From Pegoplata infirma (taxonomy: Eukaryota > Arthropoda > Insecta > Diptera > Anthomyiidae): a stretch of DNA of 64,000 nucleotides. The DNA is taken from contig OY992538.1 in the NCBI GenBank assembly GCA_963921195.1, positions 240,119,462-240,183,461 of the forward strand. Reading direction: 5' to 3'. The notes below the pieces were generated by a model. That model had not been told where the DNA came from and did no database searches. It saw nothing but the letters and a program-made list of their open reading frames with translations. The first letter of the stretch is position 1. Each line of letters begins with the position of its first letter. Made by a program: the position numbers and the translations under genes. Shown here in pieces: positions 22,113 through 33,935 of this stretch.

Positions 22113-22760
22113 ATTTTTATACCCTATATCACACTGTGGTACAGGATATAATGAATTTGTGTTGATGTTTGAAATAGTACTCCCATTTCCCGGTTCTCGG
22201 TATTCCCGGTTCTGGTACCGGTTTCCCGGTTCTAGATATATTTCCGGGAATACCGGTATTCCCGGTTCTGATGTTGCTACCGGCTCTCAAAAAATAAAAA
22301 AATACTGTACCATAATATATTTAAATTACACCATTTAATCAGTATTTCAGAAATATTTAGTTGTTTTTGTAAAATTATTAAAAATTATGTAACTATATTT
22401 TTCTTAAATTCATAAAAAAAAAATTTAAATGGTGTTTTCAAAATGTTTTGTATTTTTTTGGTAAAAGCGAAGAAAAAATTTTAGTTCTACACAATTTTAC
22501 AAAATATACAAATATCCCGTCAGAACCGGAACCGGGAATACCGGTATTCCCGGGAATACCGGGAATAAATCAAGAACCGGGAAACCGGTACCATTTCCCG
22601 GGAATACCGAGAACCGGGAATACCGGTATTCCCGGTACTACGGTACTGACCGTAGGCACTAGTTTGAAACTATCCGAAATATTAGTCCTTGACTTTTAAG
22701 TATACGGATCAACTCAGAATCACTTTTTGAGTCGATTTAGCGACTCCTTTCGAAATTTAG
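22113..22760 (+). repeat. Dispersed fly repeat, CACACTGTGGTACAGG subfamily, interrupted
   Basis: It starts TTTTATACCCTATATCACAC then TGTGGTACAGGATATA and continues after the hAT insertion with CTATCCGAAATATTAGTCCT and GAGTCGATTTAGCGACTCC. It has a similar overall plan to the ATACCCTCC family and is non-coding. Confidence 0.6.
22175..22661. mobile_element. hAT-like element, 8-bp TSD GTTTGAAA
   Basis: TAGTACTCCC at the left and GGCACTA at the right are flanked by GTTTGAAA at 22167-22174 and 22662-22669. Both ends are crowded with GGTATTCCCGG/CCGGGAATACC palindromes. 487 bp, no coding capacity. It is inserted in the 22113-22760 repeat. Confidence 0.87.
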
Positions 22761-22904
22761 CAAGTGAACGTGTTTTGCCTTCACAAATCACCGTTTCGAA
22801 TATTAAAGAAATCGGACCAGTTCTTCTTGTAGCCCCCATACAAACCACCTTCCCAATTTTCACATAAATCTCTCAAATTTCATTATATTGTGTGTACATG
22901 ACAG

Positions 22905-23475
22905 ATTTAGCCTTCTCTTAATCACCGATTACCGAAAATTGCCGTATAGGAAAGCACGCTAAGTGGTTAAATGTACCGTCAAATTACTTTTGCCGGACTT
23001 GCATGGTTTAGGAGGAGTTGTCAACTATAGAACAGTTTATCAACCATTGTCCAGCACTTTCACTGGGCTCTAGAGAGCTGCACGATCTATCTGATTTGTG
23101 ATTATGAGATTTCAATCTTTGAGATTTCGACAGTGGTAGCAATTACCGTAAACTGCCTTACAGGAAAGCACGCTGAGCGGTTATTATACCGTCAAATTAC
23201 TTTTGCCGGAGTTGCATGGTTAAGGAGGAGTTGTCAACTATAGAACACTTTGTCAAGCACTTTCTGGTCAGAGACTTGCTTCACTGGGATCTAGGAGCTG
23301 CACGATCTTTATGATTTGTGGGACGTCAAAAATCAATATCTTAGGAGTTTCATAAGGAGTTAAAATTGGTTTAACGGCAGAGCCTAGTAAGGAAACCCCT
23401 TTACCTTCCCGTGACATCACAACGGACCCCAGAGTCTGAGTGTGCTGACGTAAAGTATCAGCAGCCAATTACTGC
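22905..23475 (+). pseudogene. LOA-like non-LTR retrotransposon 3' end, tandemly duplicated and decayed
   Basis: One frame reads GKHAKWLNVPSNYFCRTC, then after a stop EELSTIEQFINHCPAL and RELHDLSDL. This matches the C-terminal zinc-binding pattern (C-x2-C ... E-H ... C-PAL) at the end of insect LOA/Jockey-type ORF2 proteins; the assignment is from memory of the family. The same segment repeats about 210 bp later (from about 23140) with further damage (IEHFVKH). The 3' tail (about 23370-23465) has CATCACAACGGACC and GAGTCTGAGTGTGCTGACGT. All copies are broken. Confidence 0.7.
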
Positions 23476-23606
23476 CTAACCTCATCATTAATCGATTCTT
23501 AATTGATCTAGTGATACGCGCCTGTCTATTAAAAAAGGGGGTTTAGAGAAACTAATTAAGTAAACACTTAAAAACAAGCATTATTTACAGAATCTTTAGA
23601 TAAATT

Positions 23607-23672
23607 ACTCTGCTGGGAATCGAACTTACGACTCAATCACTCATAACCTACCATGCTAATAACTTGACTGCA
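23607..23672 (-). pseudogene. Degenerate tRNA-like module
   Basis: On the minus strand TTATTAGCATGGTAGGTTAT (D-arm like) is followed by GTAAGTTCGATTCCCAGCAG (T-arm/B-box like) at tRNA spacing. The acceptor halves do not pair well. It lies immediately left of the 23688 hAT-like element. Confidence 0.4.
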
Positions 23673-23687
23673 GGAACATATATTTAT

Positions 23688-24872
23688 TAGAGTTAATTTT
23701 GAAAAATAGATTTTTGGATATCATCACTTTTTAGAAGGTTTTTGTATCAATAAAAATAATGGCGTATTTTTTTGTTTTAAATTCCAACTCCTTCCCGTGC
23801 CTATAGGCGACTCAAATCGCAGATTTAGGGTCCCTTTTCACTGTACAACAAAAACGGCTGAATATATGTCAAATCTGACTTCACTATTCGATTCTACAGG
23901 AAAACTTAGGCACATAAGCTTTTTTTTAGTTTTTGGAATGCACCAGAATGCATGATTAGACTAGTCCAAAAAACTAATTTTTTTAAAAAAAAATTAAAAT
24001 ATTTTTTTTGTTAATATACAATGAAAAAATACTTATATCTGAGAAAAATGGTCCAAAAATTTTATTTTTGTTGTTACCCGTTCAAAAGTTATTAAAGTTT
24101 AAAAATTTAATTTTTTAGAGAATACAAAATAATTTATTAGTTTTGCTATTTCTATTTAACAACAATAATTCTAATCAATTATATTCCTTTCAATATCAGA
24201 TAAAGCTAAACAATTTAAATTATCTTTATTTTTATCTAAACACGAGTAGTTCAGGCGCGAAATTTTACCACCGAACAATTTGTTGGTAAAATTTCGCGCC
24301 TGAACAACTCGTGTTTAGTTAAAAAAAGGATAATTTAAATTGTTTAGCTTTATATACTGTCGAAAGGAATAGAATTAATTAGAATTGCTGTTAAATAGAA
24401 ATTACAAAACCAATAAATTATTTTGTATTCACTAAAAAATTAAATTTTTAAACTTTAATAACTTATGAACGGGTAACTACAAAATTAAAATTTTTGGACT
24501 ATTTTTCTCAGATGTAAGTATTTTTTAATTGTATATTAACAAAAAAAATATTTTAATTTTTTTTTTTTTATATTATTTTTTTGGACCACTCTAATTATGC
24601 ATTCTGGTGCATTCTAAAAACTAGAAAAAAGCTTATGGGCCTAAGTTTTCCCGTAGAATCGAAAACTGAAGTCAGATTTGACATACATTTAGCCGTTTTT
24701 GTTGTATGTGAAAAGGGACCCAAAATCCGCGATTTGAGTCGCCTATAGGCACGGGAAGGAGTTGGAATTTTTTTAAAAAAAGTACGCCATTATTTTTATT
24801 GATACAAAAACCTTCTAAAAAGGGATAATATCCAGAAATCAAAATCAAAAAAAAATTTGAAAACGAACTCTA
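23688..24872. mobile_element. hAT-like foldback, 1.2 kb, 8-bp TSD ATATTTAT
   Basis: TAGAGTTAATTTTGAAA and its near-complement ending AACTCTA are flanked by ATATTTAT at 23680-23687 and 24873-24880. Nearly the whole element is one hairpin: left arm to about 24270, right arm from about 24280. GGCGACTCAAATCGCAGATT in the left arm faces its complement near 24735. The inner stem GTAGTTCAGGCGCGAAATTT closes the hairpin. It has no transposase. Confidence 0.88.
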
Positions 24873-24880
24873 ATATTTAT

Positions 24881-25649
24881 ACTGATATTCCAATATTTTT
24901 CAAACTAAAACACATAAAAGACAAAAAATAATTTCATCTTTAAACTTCTGAACATTCAGACGTTACAACAAAATAAAACAACAACGACGACCCAAAAGTA
25001 AGTTAATATGCCCGCAAGTTATCATTGTTGTATATGAAAAAGTGAGTGTATTGTTGGTTTATATGAATCATCTCAACCTGCTGTTTTTGCAGTTAAAGAC
25101 TCCTTTCGTGTGATGTGTGTCTGCTGAAAGAATCCTTATAAATATGAAATACAATAAGATTTTAAGATAAGATGATGATACTGAGGTGAGTATAAACGTA
25201 TTCATGTACGTATCAACATTATCCTGTATACACGAGTACAATGATGCCATTAACATATTTCAAATTTTCTTGTTTTTATAAAATTAGCGCATTTTATGCC
25301 TCAAGATATTAACATTCATACGAATATGTGTGTATGAAAATTGGTACAGAGCTGCGAATATGTTTGAAAATGTTTCATAAAAATATTAGGGTGGTTATCA
25401 AAAAAAAAAAATTGCACTTAATGTTGGATGTGATAATGGTGTTGTCCATATAACGATTATAATAAAAAATTAGGATCTTAACACAATTTAAGTCAATTTC
25501 GATGGTGATTAAGCGGTTATTTGTAAAAACAATAGGCATCACTGTTAATACCTTCATAAGGCCTTAACCCTTAATATGCTACTGGTTCCGCAAGTAACCG
25601 ACACAAAAAATATGACACTTTGCTTAAGAACTTCCAGCAGTGATTTAAA
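24881..25649. other. AT-rich spacer, no gene recognised
   Basis: There is no repeat end, RNA gene or credible frame. The short frames on the minus strand have no recognisable motif. Confidence 0.45.
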
Positions 25650-25654
25650 CAATG

Positions 25655-26036
25655 GGTACGTTCAGCAGAGAAAGCTGCTACCCAGCTGCTCCTCAACATT
25701 CTGCTGAACGGTTTAGTTTTTGACATTTAAGTCAACATGTTGAGTGAGCGCTTCTCATCACTGGTAGCGTTAAAAAAGTATGCTACATTTGATCACAAAC
25801 TGATAAATAAGCTGTTTTATTGAAATTATTCCTTTTTTTTGACTTTATTTAAGGAAATAAACAAAAATATAATAAAAAAGTAATTTCCACAGATAAAATA
25901 AATGAAAATATAAAAAAAACAATCATTTATTCCAATATTTTAAAACATTCATAAAAAATTGCGTTCAGCAGAATCAACTAATCAAAACATGCTACATCTC
26001 AACTGTTGAGTAGCAGGTTTCTCTGCTGAACACGCT
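25655..26036. mobile_element. GTTCAGCAGAGAAA element, unit 1 of tandem dimer
   Basis: The ends are GGTACGTTCAGCAGAGAAA and its near-complement TTTCTCTGCTGAACACGCT(C). CAATG lies at 25650-25654, 26037-26041 and 26423-26427, so two 381-382-bp units are separated and flanked by the same 4- or 5-bp word. Inner CTGCTGAACGG and GTTGAGTGAGCGCTTCTC segments form further partial palindromes. No coding capacity; superfamily unknown. Confidence 0.75.
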
Positions 26037-26041
26037 CAATG

Positions 26042-26422
26042 GGTAAGTTCAGAAGAGAAAGCTGCTACTCAGCTGCTCCTCAACATTCTGCTGAACGGTT
26101 TAATTTTTGACATTTCAGTCAACATGTTGAGTGAGCGCTTCTCATCACTGGTAGCGTTAAAAAATTATGATACATTTGATCACAAACTGATAAATAAGCT
26201 GTTTTATTGAAATTATTTATTTTTTTGACATTATTCAAGGAAATAAACATAAAAATAATGAAAAAGTATTTTCCACAGAAAAAATAAATGAAAATATCAA
26301 AAAAAGAATCATTTATTCCAATATTTTAAAACATTCATAAAAAAATGCGTTCAGCAGAGTCAACTAATCAAAACATGCTACATCTCAACTGTTGAGTAGC
26401 AGGTTTCTCTGCTGAACTCGCT
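26042..26422. mobile_element. GTTCAGCAGAGAAA element, unit 2 of tandem dimer
   Basis: It is a head-to-tail second copy, closely similar to unit 1 with scattered substitutions (for example AAGTTCAGAAGAGAAA at its left end) and sharing the CAATG junction. Either it inserted into the duplicated target or the pair arose by unequal exchange. Confidence 0.75.
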
Positions 26423-26628
26423 CAATGTTTCTTGCTATAATTCTTACTATTTGCACTTTTTGCCAGACGTATTCTCAGCATTCTAAAAAAAACTTTTTCG
26501 AAATAACTTGCTTTCAAATTTTTTTTTGTGTTAAATGTTTGCGCGAATTTTTTGAATCTTCTGAATAATAAAAACAAAAACATTGTGGTAAAAAAGGACC
26601 TGTTAAATTTTTGATCTCCGGGTGCCAG

Positions 26629-26855
26629 CACAGAGAAAAATAAATTTCCAACTGAATTTTTCAGTTGTATCAACACAAAATTCGGTTGCTCCTACTACAT
26701 TTCGATGTGGCAAACAAATTTTGTAGTTGTTTCAATTAAAAGACTGTTGTATTAAAAATATTTAGTTGTAACTGTCGATATTCAGTTGTTACAACCTAAA
26801 TACAAATTCATCAATGATTTTCAGTTGGAAATTAGCAAATTTGTTTTCTGTGTGT
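26629..26855. mobile_element. Short MITE with CAGTTG words
   Basis: CACAGAGAAAAATAAATTTC at the left and AAATTTGTTTTCTGTGTGTG at the right pair. Inside, CAACTGAATTTTTCAGTTG and TTCAGTTGTTACAAC repeat. The ends place it in the CACAG/CACTC MITE group. No TA duplication is visible. Confidence 0.6.
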
Positions 26856-27418
26856 GATAGTTCTGCAAGCAACCAACCAAGTATTCTTCACATAGCTCAG
26901 TGTAAATGTAACCTATGAACAAAGTCGTAAAACAAAAGTTGTTTAGAATTGTAAGTTTTATAACATTTTTTTTCAGCTCATAAAAGAGTCAGGATATTAA
27001 AGGTTAAACATACATAAGTTTTTGACAATTAACGAATGGAAACGACAGAAGTTCAAACCCTATTTGGTACTGTCTTAAAATATTTGTTATGTTAATCTGT
27101 AAGTGCGAAAGAAAGAAAGGAAAGAAAGGAAAGAAAGGAATTTGGGTTGAACGGGCCAAACATTTTTTTTTATTTTTTGAACATAAAAATAACCCATCCT
27201 AATAAATTTATAATTGTGTGTTTTTAAGAATACAAAAATCATGTATGGCAGTCAAACATACTGACGACTGAATGACATTACAATGATGACAATTGTGTTA
27301 ATAAAGTTTTTTTATTATATTTATCGAAATCACTTTTATTTTATGTGTTATTTTTGGTTTAGAGCGTGTCCCGAAACAAATAAAAGAGTTAAATTTGTTC
27401 TTACCGAAGAAGACGTTA
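26856..27418. other. Spacer with GAAAG microsatellite
   Basis: AAAGAAAGGAAAGAAAGGAA occurs at about 27105-27140. Nothing else is recognised. Confidence 0.6.
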
Positions 27419-28012
27419 CACTCAAAATAATCACTCTGTTAAATTTCAGAGATACTCTGCTGAGCCAGCAGAAAATACCATAGATTTCCAACCAGCAAGA
27501 TTTTTTGTTATTTTACGAAGAAAACTCTGTAAAATGATTTCGATCAAAAAAAAAACTGTAAATTTACAGAATTATCTGTAAAATACTGATAAACCCAAGA
27601 AGAATTTTACCAAAAAACTCTGTAAATTAACAAAGTTTTAGTTAAATGCATTTATGAGTTCAAAATTTTACAAAAAAAACTGTAAATTTACAAAGTTTTA
27701 GTTAAATCCATTTTATGAGTCAAACTTCTCTGCTTCAAAAACATTAATTAAAATTAAATTAATTAAAATTAAAATTTTGTTAAATTTTCCCACTTTAATG
27801 CTTCCAAATTGTAAATTTACTTTTTTATTTTTGTGAAAATTACAAGTTTTTAGCGAGTAACTATAATTTTACAAAATTTTGTTTTTCGGTCACAAGAAAA
27901 TACGAAGTATTTTCTTAAAATCTGTATTTCGACAGATAACTTTGTCAAATATCTGTCGAATTGAGATTACAGTCATTTTACAGAGTATTTAACAGAGTAA
28001 TTATTTTGAGTG
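27419..28012. mobile_element. TA-flanked MITE, CTGTAAAT-word family
   Basis: CACTCAAAATAATCACTCTG and AGAGTAATTATTTTGAGTG ends are flanked by TA (27417-27418, 28013-28014). The interior repeats CTGTAAATTTACAGA, AACAAAGTTTTAGTTAAAT and similar palindromic words. 594 bp, non-coding. Confidence 0.88.
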
Positions 28013-29726
28013 TAGGGAATACCATCCCCCTCACGATAAATGTTGACAAATAGATTATCTATGGATTTTGCACATCATTAATAAAATTTTATCAATAATT
28101 TAAACATTTTTTTAAATCCACGCCTTCAAATAGGGCCGGGCCAAAAATTTTTTTAGATCTTTCAAAGTAGGTCCAAATGCAGGTCAATGAACTTCGCAAG
28201 GCATAAAATGCTTTTTTGAACAAATATACATAAAGTCAAGCTCTTTTAGTTTGGACAGCATTGTGATTTCCACAACTAGCAAATTTAGTTGTTTCAACTG
28301 ACAAAAATATAACTATCTTTTATACGCAAACAACTTACATACATATGTAGTAAAAATCAACTAACAGTAAAAAAATTTATATTTTTATTAATTGAACAAA
28401 AAAAAATTAAAAAAATTAAAAAAAAATAAAAGAGCAATAAAGCAATACTACAGGTCCAATATTTTTTTGTTTGAATATTGACATCCCAGTGTTGAGGTTT
28501 GCCACACCCTGGTGTAGAGATAAATTTAAATCTTATATATATTTATACAGTCATTTATAAATTTTCCGTACTCTGCGTTTTTGAAAATCGAAAAAAGCCC
28601 ACTTGACACTCTTGCAACATGTTTTTTGTATATGTAAAAATCTAAAATATATATTTTTTTAATTAAATTATTCATCCGGACACGCTAATGTTATTTTTGC
28701 TGTAATTAAAATTATTATCATCATAATACTAACAATTAAAAGTTTTCATATTAATTCTTATCAATATTTAAAAATTTTTATTAGGTTTTTAAGCTTAATA
28801 GCTTTTTTTTTGTTTTGTTTTATTTTATTTTTTTTAGTTATTTGTAATAAAAAGAAACTTTATCCGTAATATTTTAAAAACTATAAGTGTGAGGTGGATA
28901 TATTTTTTAAAATTTCTTTTTCATTAACATTTGAAGGTTTAAGTTTAAATAATTTTCAGTTCATGTGTATGCACAAAAAAAATGGTCAACTTTTTTTTTA
29001 GTTAAAATAACTAACAAATGTAGTTGTTTTAACTGACAAAAATATAACAGTATTTTATTGTGAAAGCAACTTACATAAGTATATAGTAAAATCAACTCAC
29101 ATGTGTAGTAAAAAAAATGCAATTCAACAACTACCTCAAATGACTGTTACTACATTACAGTATTTGTATGCTAGTTATTCTAAAAATAACTAACAAAAAT
29201 AGCTGTTTGGTTTTCGTCATAAAAAAAAAAACAACTACAGTTGTAAATAAATTTAAAAAAATACCCCAACTATTCAATTTCTTCAACCAATGGTTAAAAT
29301 TGGTTATGTTATGACTTGAGATTTCCTTTCCTTTTTTTAATTTTTTTTTTGTTTGTTTTGAACGAATACGTAATGACAATAACAATAAGTACATGCGGCA
29401 CTTTGAGTAATTTATATCCTTTGAAATAGTCAAGAGTGAGACAGTCTATTATCCTTTTTACTGGTTTGGAATATTTTATTTAAATTCGTACGTACATTGG
29501 TTTTCTTTATATTTTTCAGTATAACTTTTCTTTTTTTTTCTTTTTATTTGTTTGTGTATTTTTCCCAACTCAGTCAGTGAAAAAAAAAATTATAATACCA
29601 AGAAAAATTACCAAACACGGTTTTTCCATTATGAAAATATAAATGTATACGTACGCAAATGTTTTAGGAAGTTAAATCAGAAAAAAAATGACCAAAGACT
29701 CATTTGTATGGAGAGTGTATATTTTT
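28013..29726. other. AT-rich spacer with decayed MITE pieces
   Basis: 28260-28400 and 28975-29260 carry AACTGACAAAAATATAACT and TAGTTGTTT words from the 30413/32493/60644 MITE family, without clean ends. The rest is unrecognised. Confidence 0.45.
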
Positions 29727-31390
29727 TTATACCCTCCACTCTAGTGATAGAGGGTATATATAAGTTTGTCATTCCGTTTGTAACACATCGAAATATTGGT
29801 CTAGGACCCCATAAAGTATATATATTCATGATCCTTGATCAATTTTAAGTCGATCTAGCGTTGTCCGTCCGTCCGTCCGTCTGTCTGTCTGTCCGTTGAA
29901 AACACGCTAACTTTTGAAAGACTTTACGGAGGCTCCTGAAGTTTGACATATATGTTCTCCATTTACCGGGTCAGGGTGGTATTGCAATCCAGCGAAATCG
30001 GTCAAGTGGTTCAAAAGTTATGAGCAAAAGAGTAAATTTCGGCAAGGGTATTTTTCGAATTTACAAGATTAAAACCACTATAACTTTCGAAAGACAATTC
30101 TGAGGGGGCTGAAGCTTAGCATATATATTTGCCGTTCCCCAAGGCTATTTGGTTTTGAATTTCAGCAAAATCGGTTCAGTGGTTCAAAAGTTATAAGCAA
30201 AGCACTGAATTTCAGATTTGTTTCACCTTAAACTGTTGAAAACTCGTTAAACAAGTTTTAAAAGCATGGTGAAATACCAGTTTTTTGAAACTTGTAGTTG
30301 TTTGTTTTCTTGTCGTGTGGTGCAGTTTAGTTGTTAGACAAGTAAATATTTGTTATTGTTTTGTTATTGTAACTGTATGTAACAGTGTATAGTAAGAATT
30401 TTTGGAAAAAAACACTTAAAATATTATGTTAGTAAAATCAACTGAAAATGTCAGTTAAAATAACTACTTTGTGAGTTGTTTTGGGGTCAACTACTTTTTC
30501 AGTTAAATCAACTAACAATGTTAGTTATTTTGACTGACAAAAAACAACTGACTTATGTAGTAAAAACTACTTACATTTGTAGTCAAAACAACTAAAATGT
30601 AGTAAAAATAAAATAATTAATAAATTTATTTTTTTTTTAATTTTTCAGAAAAAAATTTGAAGACCAAATTTTTTCAAAGTTTTTTAAAAAAAAAAAGTTG
30701 TGAAAAATAAAAAAAAACAAAAATTTATTTTTATTTTTTGGAAAATTTTTCAGAAATACAAAAAAAAAATAAAATTAACTACTTTAAATAACTGTTACTA
30801 CATCACAGTACTTTTTTGTTAGTTATTCAAAAAAACTACTTAAAATAACTAACAGAAATTGTTGTTTGATATTTTTCATGCAAAAACAACTGACTTTGTA
30901 GTTGAAAACAACTAACTACTGTAAAATATACAAACAACTTACATGTAGTAACTTACATAATTTTCTGAGTGAAATCAAATGAAGTAAAATAAAAAGTGGG
31001 AAATATGTGAAATATTTTTTTTTTTGTATTGCATATACATAGGTATAAAACAACAAAAATATTTTACAAAGTAATTTTGTTACTCAAAGAAATTGTACAC
31101 TAAAAAAATATTTACACTAAAAAAAATGTTACACTCAAAAAAAAACGTATTCATAATTTTTTTTTTTTAAGAAATGTCACACGCAAAAAAATGCTGACAG
31201 TTAAAAAAAATTTACACTCAAAAAAATTTGATTGATTAAAAAAAGTTTTACTCAATATACTATATGTATTTCTAATAAAAAATTTGTGATGCAATTTTTT
31301 GAAATTTTTTTAGAAAATTACTATCAGATGACATTGTGGAGGGTATTCATAGATTCGACCAAGTCGAACTTAATTTTTCTACTTGTTATA
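29727..31390 (+). repeat. Dispersed fly repeat (ATACCCTCC family), copy 4, interrupted
   Basis: It starts TTTTATACCCTCCACTCTAG and includes CGATCTAGCGTTGTCCGTCC, with a short GTCC/GTCT microsatellite (29858-29893). Two direct 'TGGTTCAAAAGTTATGAGCA' modules follow. It ends at GAACTTAATTTTTCTACTTG (about 31385). It is interrupted by the MITE at 30413-30971 and has no coding capacity. Confidence 0.75.
30413..30971. mobile_element. MITE, AGTTGTTTT-word family, copy 1
   Basis: The left end CACTTAAAATATTATGTTAG and right end ACATAATTTTCTGAGTG match the 32493 copy. The flanking TA has been lost. The interior (CAACTGAAAATGTCAGTTAA, AACAACTGACTTATGTAGT) is palindromic and non-coding. Confidence 0.82.
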
Positions 31391-31394
31391 CATT

Positions 31395-31505
31395 AGGGCT
31401 GGATTACTCAATGCACCGTTAAAAAATAACTCTCCGTTATTTTAAACTTTTTCATACAATTTTGACATAAGGCTCCGTTAAATCGGGGGTTAGCAGCTAA
31501 CTAGA
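31395..31505 (+). mobile_element. Truncated GGATTACTCAATG element
   Basis: AGGGCTGGATTACTCAATGC, ACTCTCCGTTATTTTAAAC, GGCTCCGTTAAATCGG and GTTAGCAGCTAACTAG follow in order. The complete relative at 38702-38830 has the same blocks inverted. The right end here is missing. Confidence 0.55.
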
Positions 31506-32089
31506 CATTTAGTTATCCACACTAAGTGTGTTGACTTAAACTAAATAAAATAATCGCTTAATTTTATGCGGTTTTTTTTTGAATTTAAGCCGTTAAAGTT
31601 TCATTATGTTAAAACTAGGTTGACATACGACGATATTTTAGATAATTTTGCAGTGTACTCTGGCTTAAAAAATTTTTAAGTGTAGCACGTAAAAATTTGA
31701 GAATTATTTGACTGTTAAAAATTCTGTAAAGAATAAAAATATTGTGAAAAGCGTTTTTGTTCTCTTTTTTTCTTTAAAGCGCTAAATTGACAAACTTTTG
31801 TATAAATTGTTAATAAGAAGAAAAAAAAAAACTGAAAAAAGACTAACTTGAAAAGCCTTTTGACGAGTAGAGTTGAGTTAGAAAAATTTCTGTTGTCTTT
31901 GTTTAATAAACACAGTAGATAGTTGCGAAATTATAAACATGACAAAATATGATAAAGCTAATATTCCACGGAAAAGGGAACATGTTCTCTGACTGGTCCC
32001 AATTTTTATAAGGACTGTATTTTGTATGGCAAAAAAATTTCTTCCGATTTTCAACGTCAATTGTAATTCGAAAAAGATAAGCTTTAATT
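31506..32089. other. AT-rich spacer, nothing recognised
   Basis: No repeat ends, RNA genes or supported frames. Confidence 0.4.
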
Positions 32090-33120
32090 CCAAGATTCTA
32101 CTTGTAATTAAAATGTTCCGTTTGTAATTTGATAATTCCGTTTGTAATCCGAAGATTCACTTGTAATTCAGAGATTTTATTTGTAATTCGAAAATTCAAT
32201 TTGTAATCCCAAGATTCTATTTGTAATTCGAAAATTTATTTTGTTATTCGAAAAATCCATTATAATCAATTATAATTCGAAAAGAATCAATTGTAAATTC
32301 GATGATTCCAATTCTAATTCGAAAAATTACAACTGAATTTGCATTGACCTTTTTCTAATTACAATTGATCTTTTTTGAATTACAATTGATCTTTTTCGAA
32401 TTACAATTGATACTTTTCGAAATACAATTGATCTTTTTCGAATTACAAATGATCTTTTTAGAATTACAATTAATATTTTTCAAATTACAATACACTCAAA
32501 AAATTATGTTAGTAAAATCAACTGAAAATGTCAGTTAAAATAACTACTTTGTAAGTTGTTTTGGGGTCAACTACTTTTTCAGTTAATCCTTTAACAATGT
32601 TAGTTACTTTAACTGACCAAAAAACAACTGACTTATGTAGTAAAAATTACTCACATTTGTAGTCAAAACAACTAAAATGTAGTAAAAATAAAACAATCAA
32701 TATATAATTTTTTTTTTCAAAAAATTTTTCAGAAAAAAAATTTAAGATCAAATTTTTTTCTAGTTTTTTTTTTTTTAAAGTTGTGAAAAATAAGAAAACG
32801 AAAATTTTTTTTTTATTTTTTTGGAAAAAAAAAAAACTTTAAAAATTTTTTCAGAGATAAAAAATATAATTAACTACTTTAATTAACTGTTACTACATTA
32901 CAGTACTTTTTTGTTAGTTATTCAAAAAAACGACTTAAAATAACTAACAGAAATAGTTGTTTTATATTTTTCATACAAAAACAACTGACTTTGTAGTTGA
33001 AAACAACTAACTACTGTAAAATATACAAATAACTAACATGTAGTAACTTACATAATTTTCTGAGTGTAGATGTTTTTCAAATTACAACTAAACTTTTACG
33101 AATAACAATTGAAGGAGTTA
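32090..33120. repeat. Palindromic minisatellite of TTGTAATTCGAAAATTC units, split by a MITE
   Basis: 32095-32330 has about ten units of roughly 20 bp (TTGTAATTCGAARATTC). From about 32340 the units turn over (GAATTACAATTGATCTTTTT), so the array is a large inverted repeat. The MITE 32493-33066 lies in the second half; TTCAAATTACAA resumes after it. Confidence 0.75.
32493..33066. mobile_element. TA-flanked MITE, AGTTGTTTT-word family, copy 2
   Basis: CACTCAAAAAATTATGTTAG and ACATAATTTTCTGAGTG ends are flanked by TA (32491-32492, 33067-33068). It is nearly collinear with 30413-30971 and reversed relative to 60644-61207. It is inserted in a minisatellite, so the exact junction can be read. Confidence 0.9.
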
Positions 33121-33667
33121 TTGTAAAAACTTTATTAGTCACATTTTTTGTGGTTTTCGCCTTTTAGGTTTAAAAATCAATGTAAAAAATTGGACTTTTG
33201 AAGGATTTTTAACTCTAAATCTGTCTGCGGAAGTCGAAAAACTTTAAAAAAATTAAATGTAGCTTATCAAGTTCTTGTACCAAGCCCTTTAATTGAATTT
33301 TGCGAATTAAAAAAAATATTCTCAAGCCTTTCATAGAGCTTGAGTCAAACTTTCATTTTAATTTCAGCCATATTGAAAAATTTTTACAAAAGTTTGAAAA
33401 ATGCAATTCTTTATGAAAGTGGCTGGAAATATTTCTAATATTTAGGAAAATATAAATTACAAAAAAATCTGGAAAGCTTAAAAAAATCAAAAATGTTAAG
33501 AAAAATGCTAAAAAAATTTAAACGTGAAAACAAAAATTGAGGAATATTTAAAAATACTCCGGAAAATATGTAAAAATTTAATAAAATTCGATTAGAGTAT
33601 TATTCTAGTTCGAGGCCCAAAAAGTCTATTTATAATATTCTCATAATAGATATTTTTTTTAAGAATA

Positions 33668-33933
33668 CACGCAGAGAAGAGATATGATTGGGGCAGCCAT
33701 AATTAAAGAGCGTCATATTATGATTGAATATTTTATCATAACTTGTTTTTAGCAACCAAAACATTTTTGTAGCAATCATGTTATAATCCTAAATATTCGA
33801 AAAATTATAATTTAGTACCATAGTATGATCGCTACAATAATTTTATGATTGCTGTAAACATATTATGATTGAATTTTTAATCATATGACTCTCTAAAATA
33901 ATGGTTGCGACAATCATATCTCTTCTCTGAGTG
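33668..33933. mobile_element. TA-flanked MITE, GCAATCATA-word family, copy 2
   Basis: CACGCAGAGAAGAGATATGA and TCATATCTCTTCTCTGAGTG ends are flanked by TA (33666-33667, 33934-33935). Palindromic interior of 266 bp; related to 12951-13164. Confidence 0.88.
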
Positions 33934-33935
33934 TA

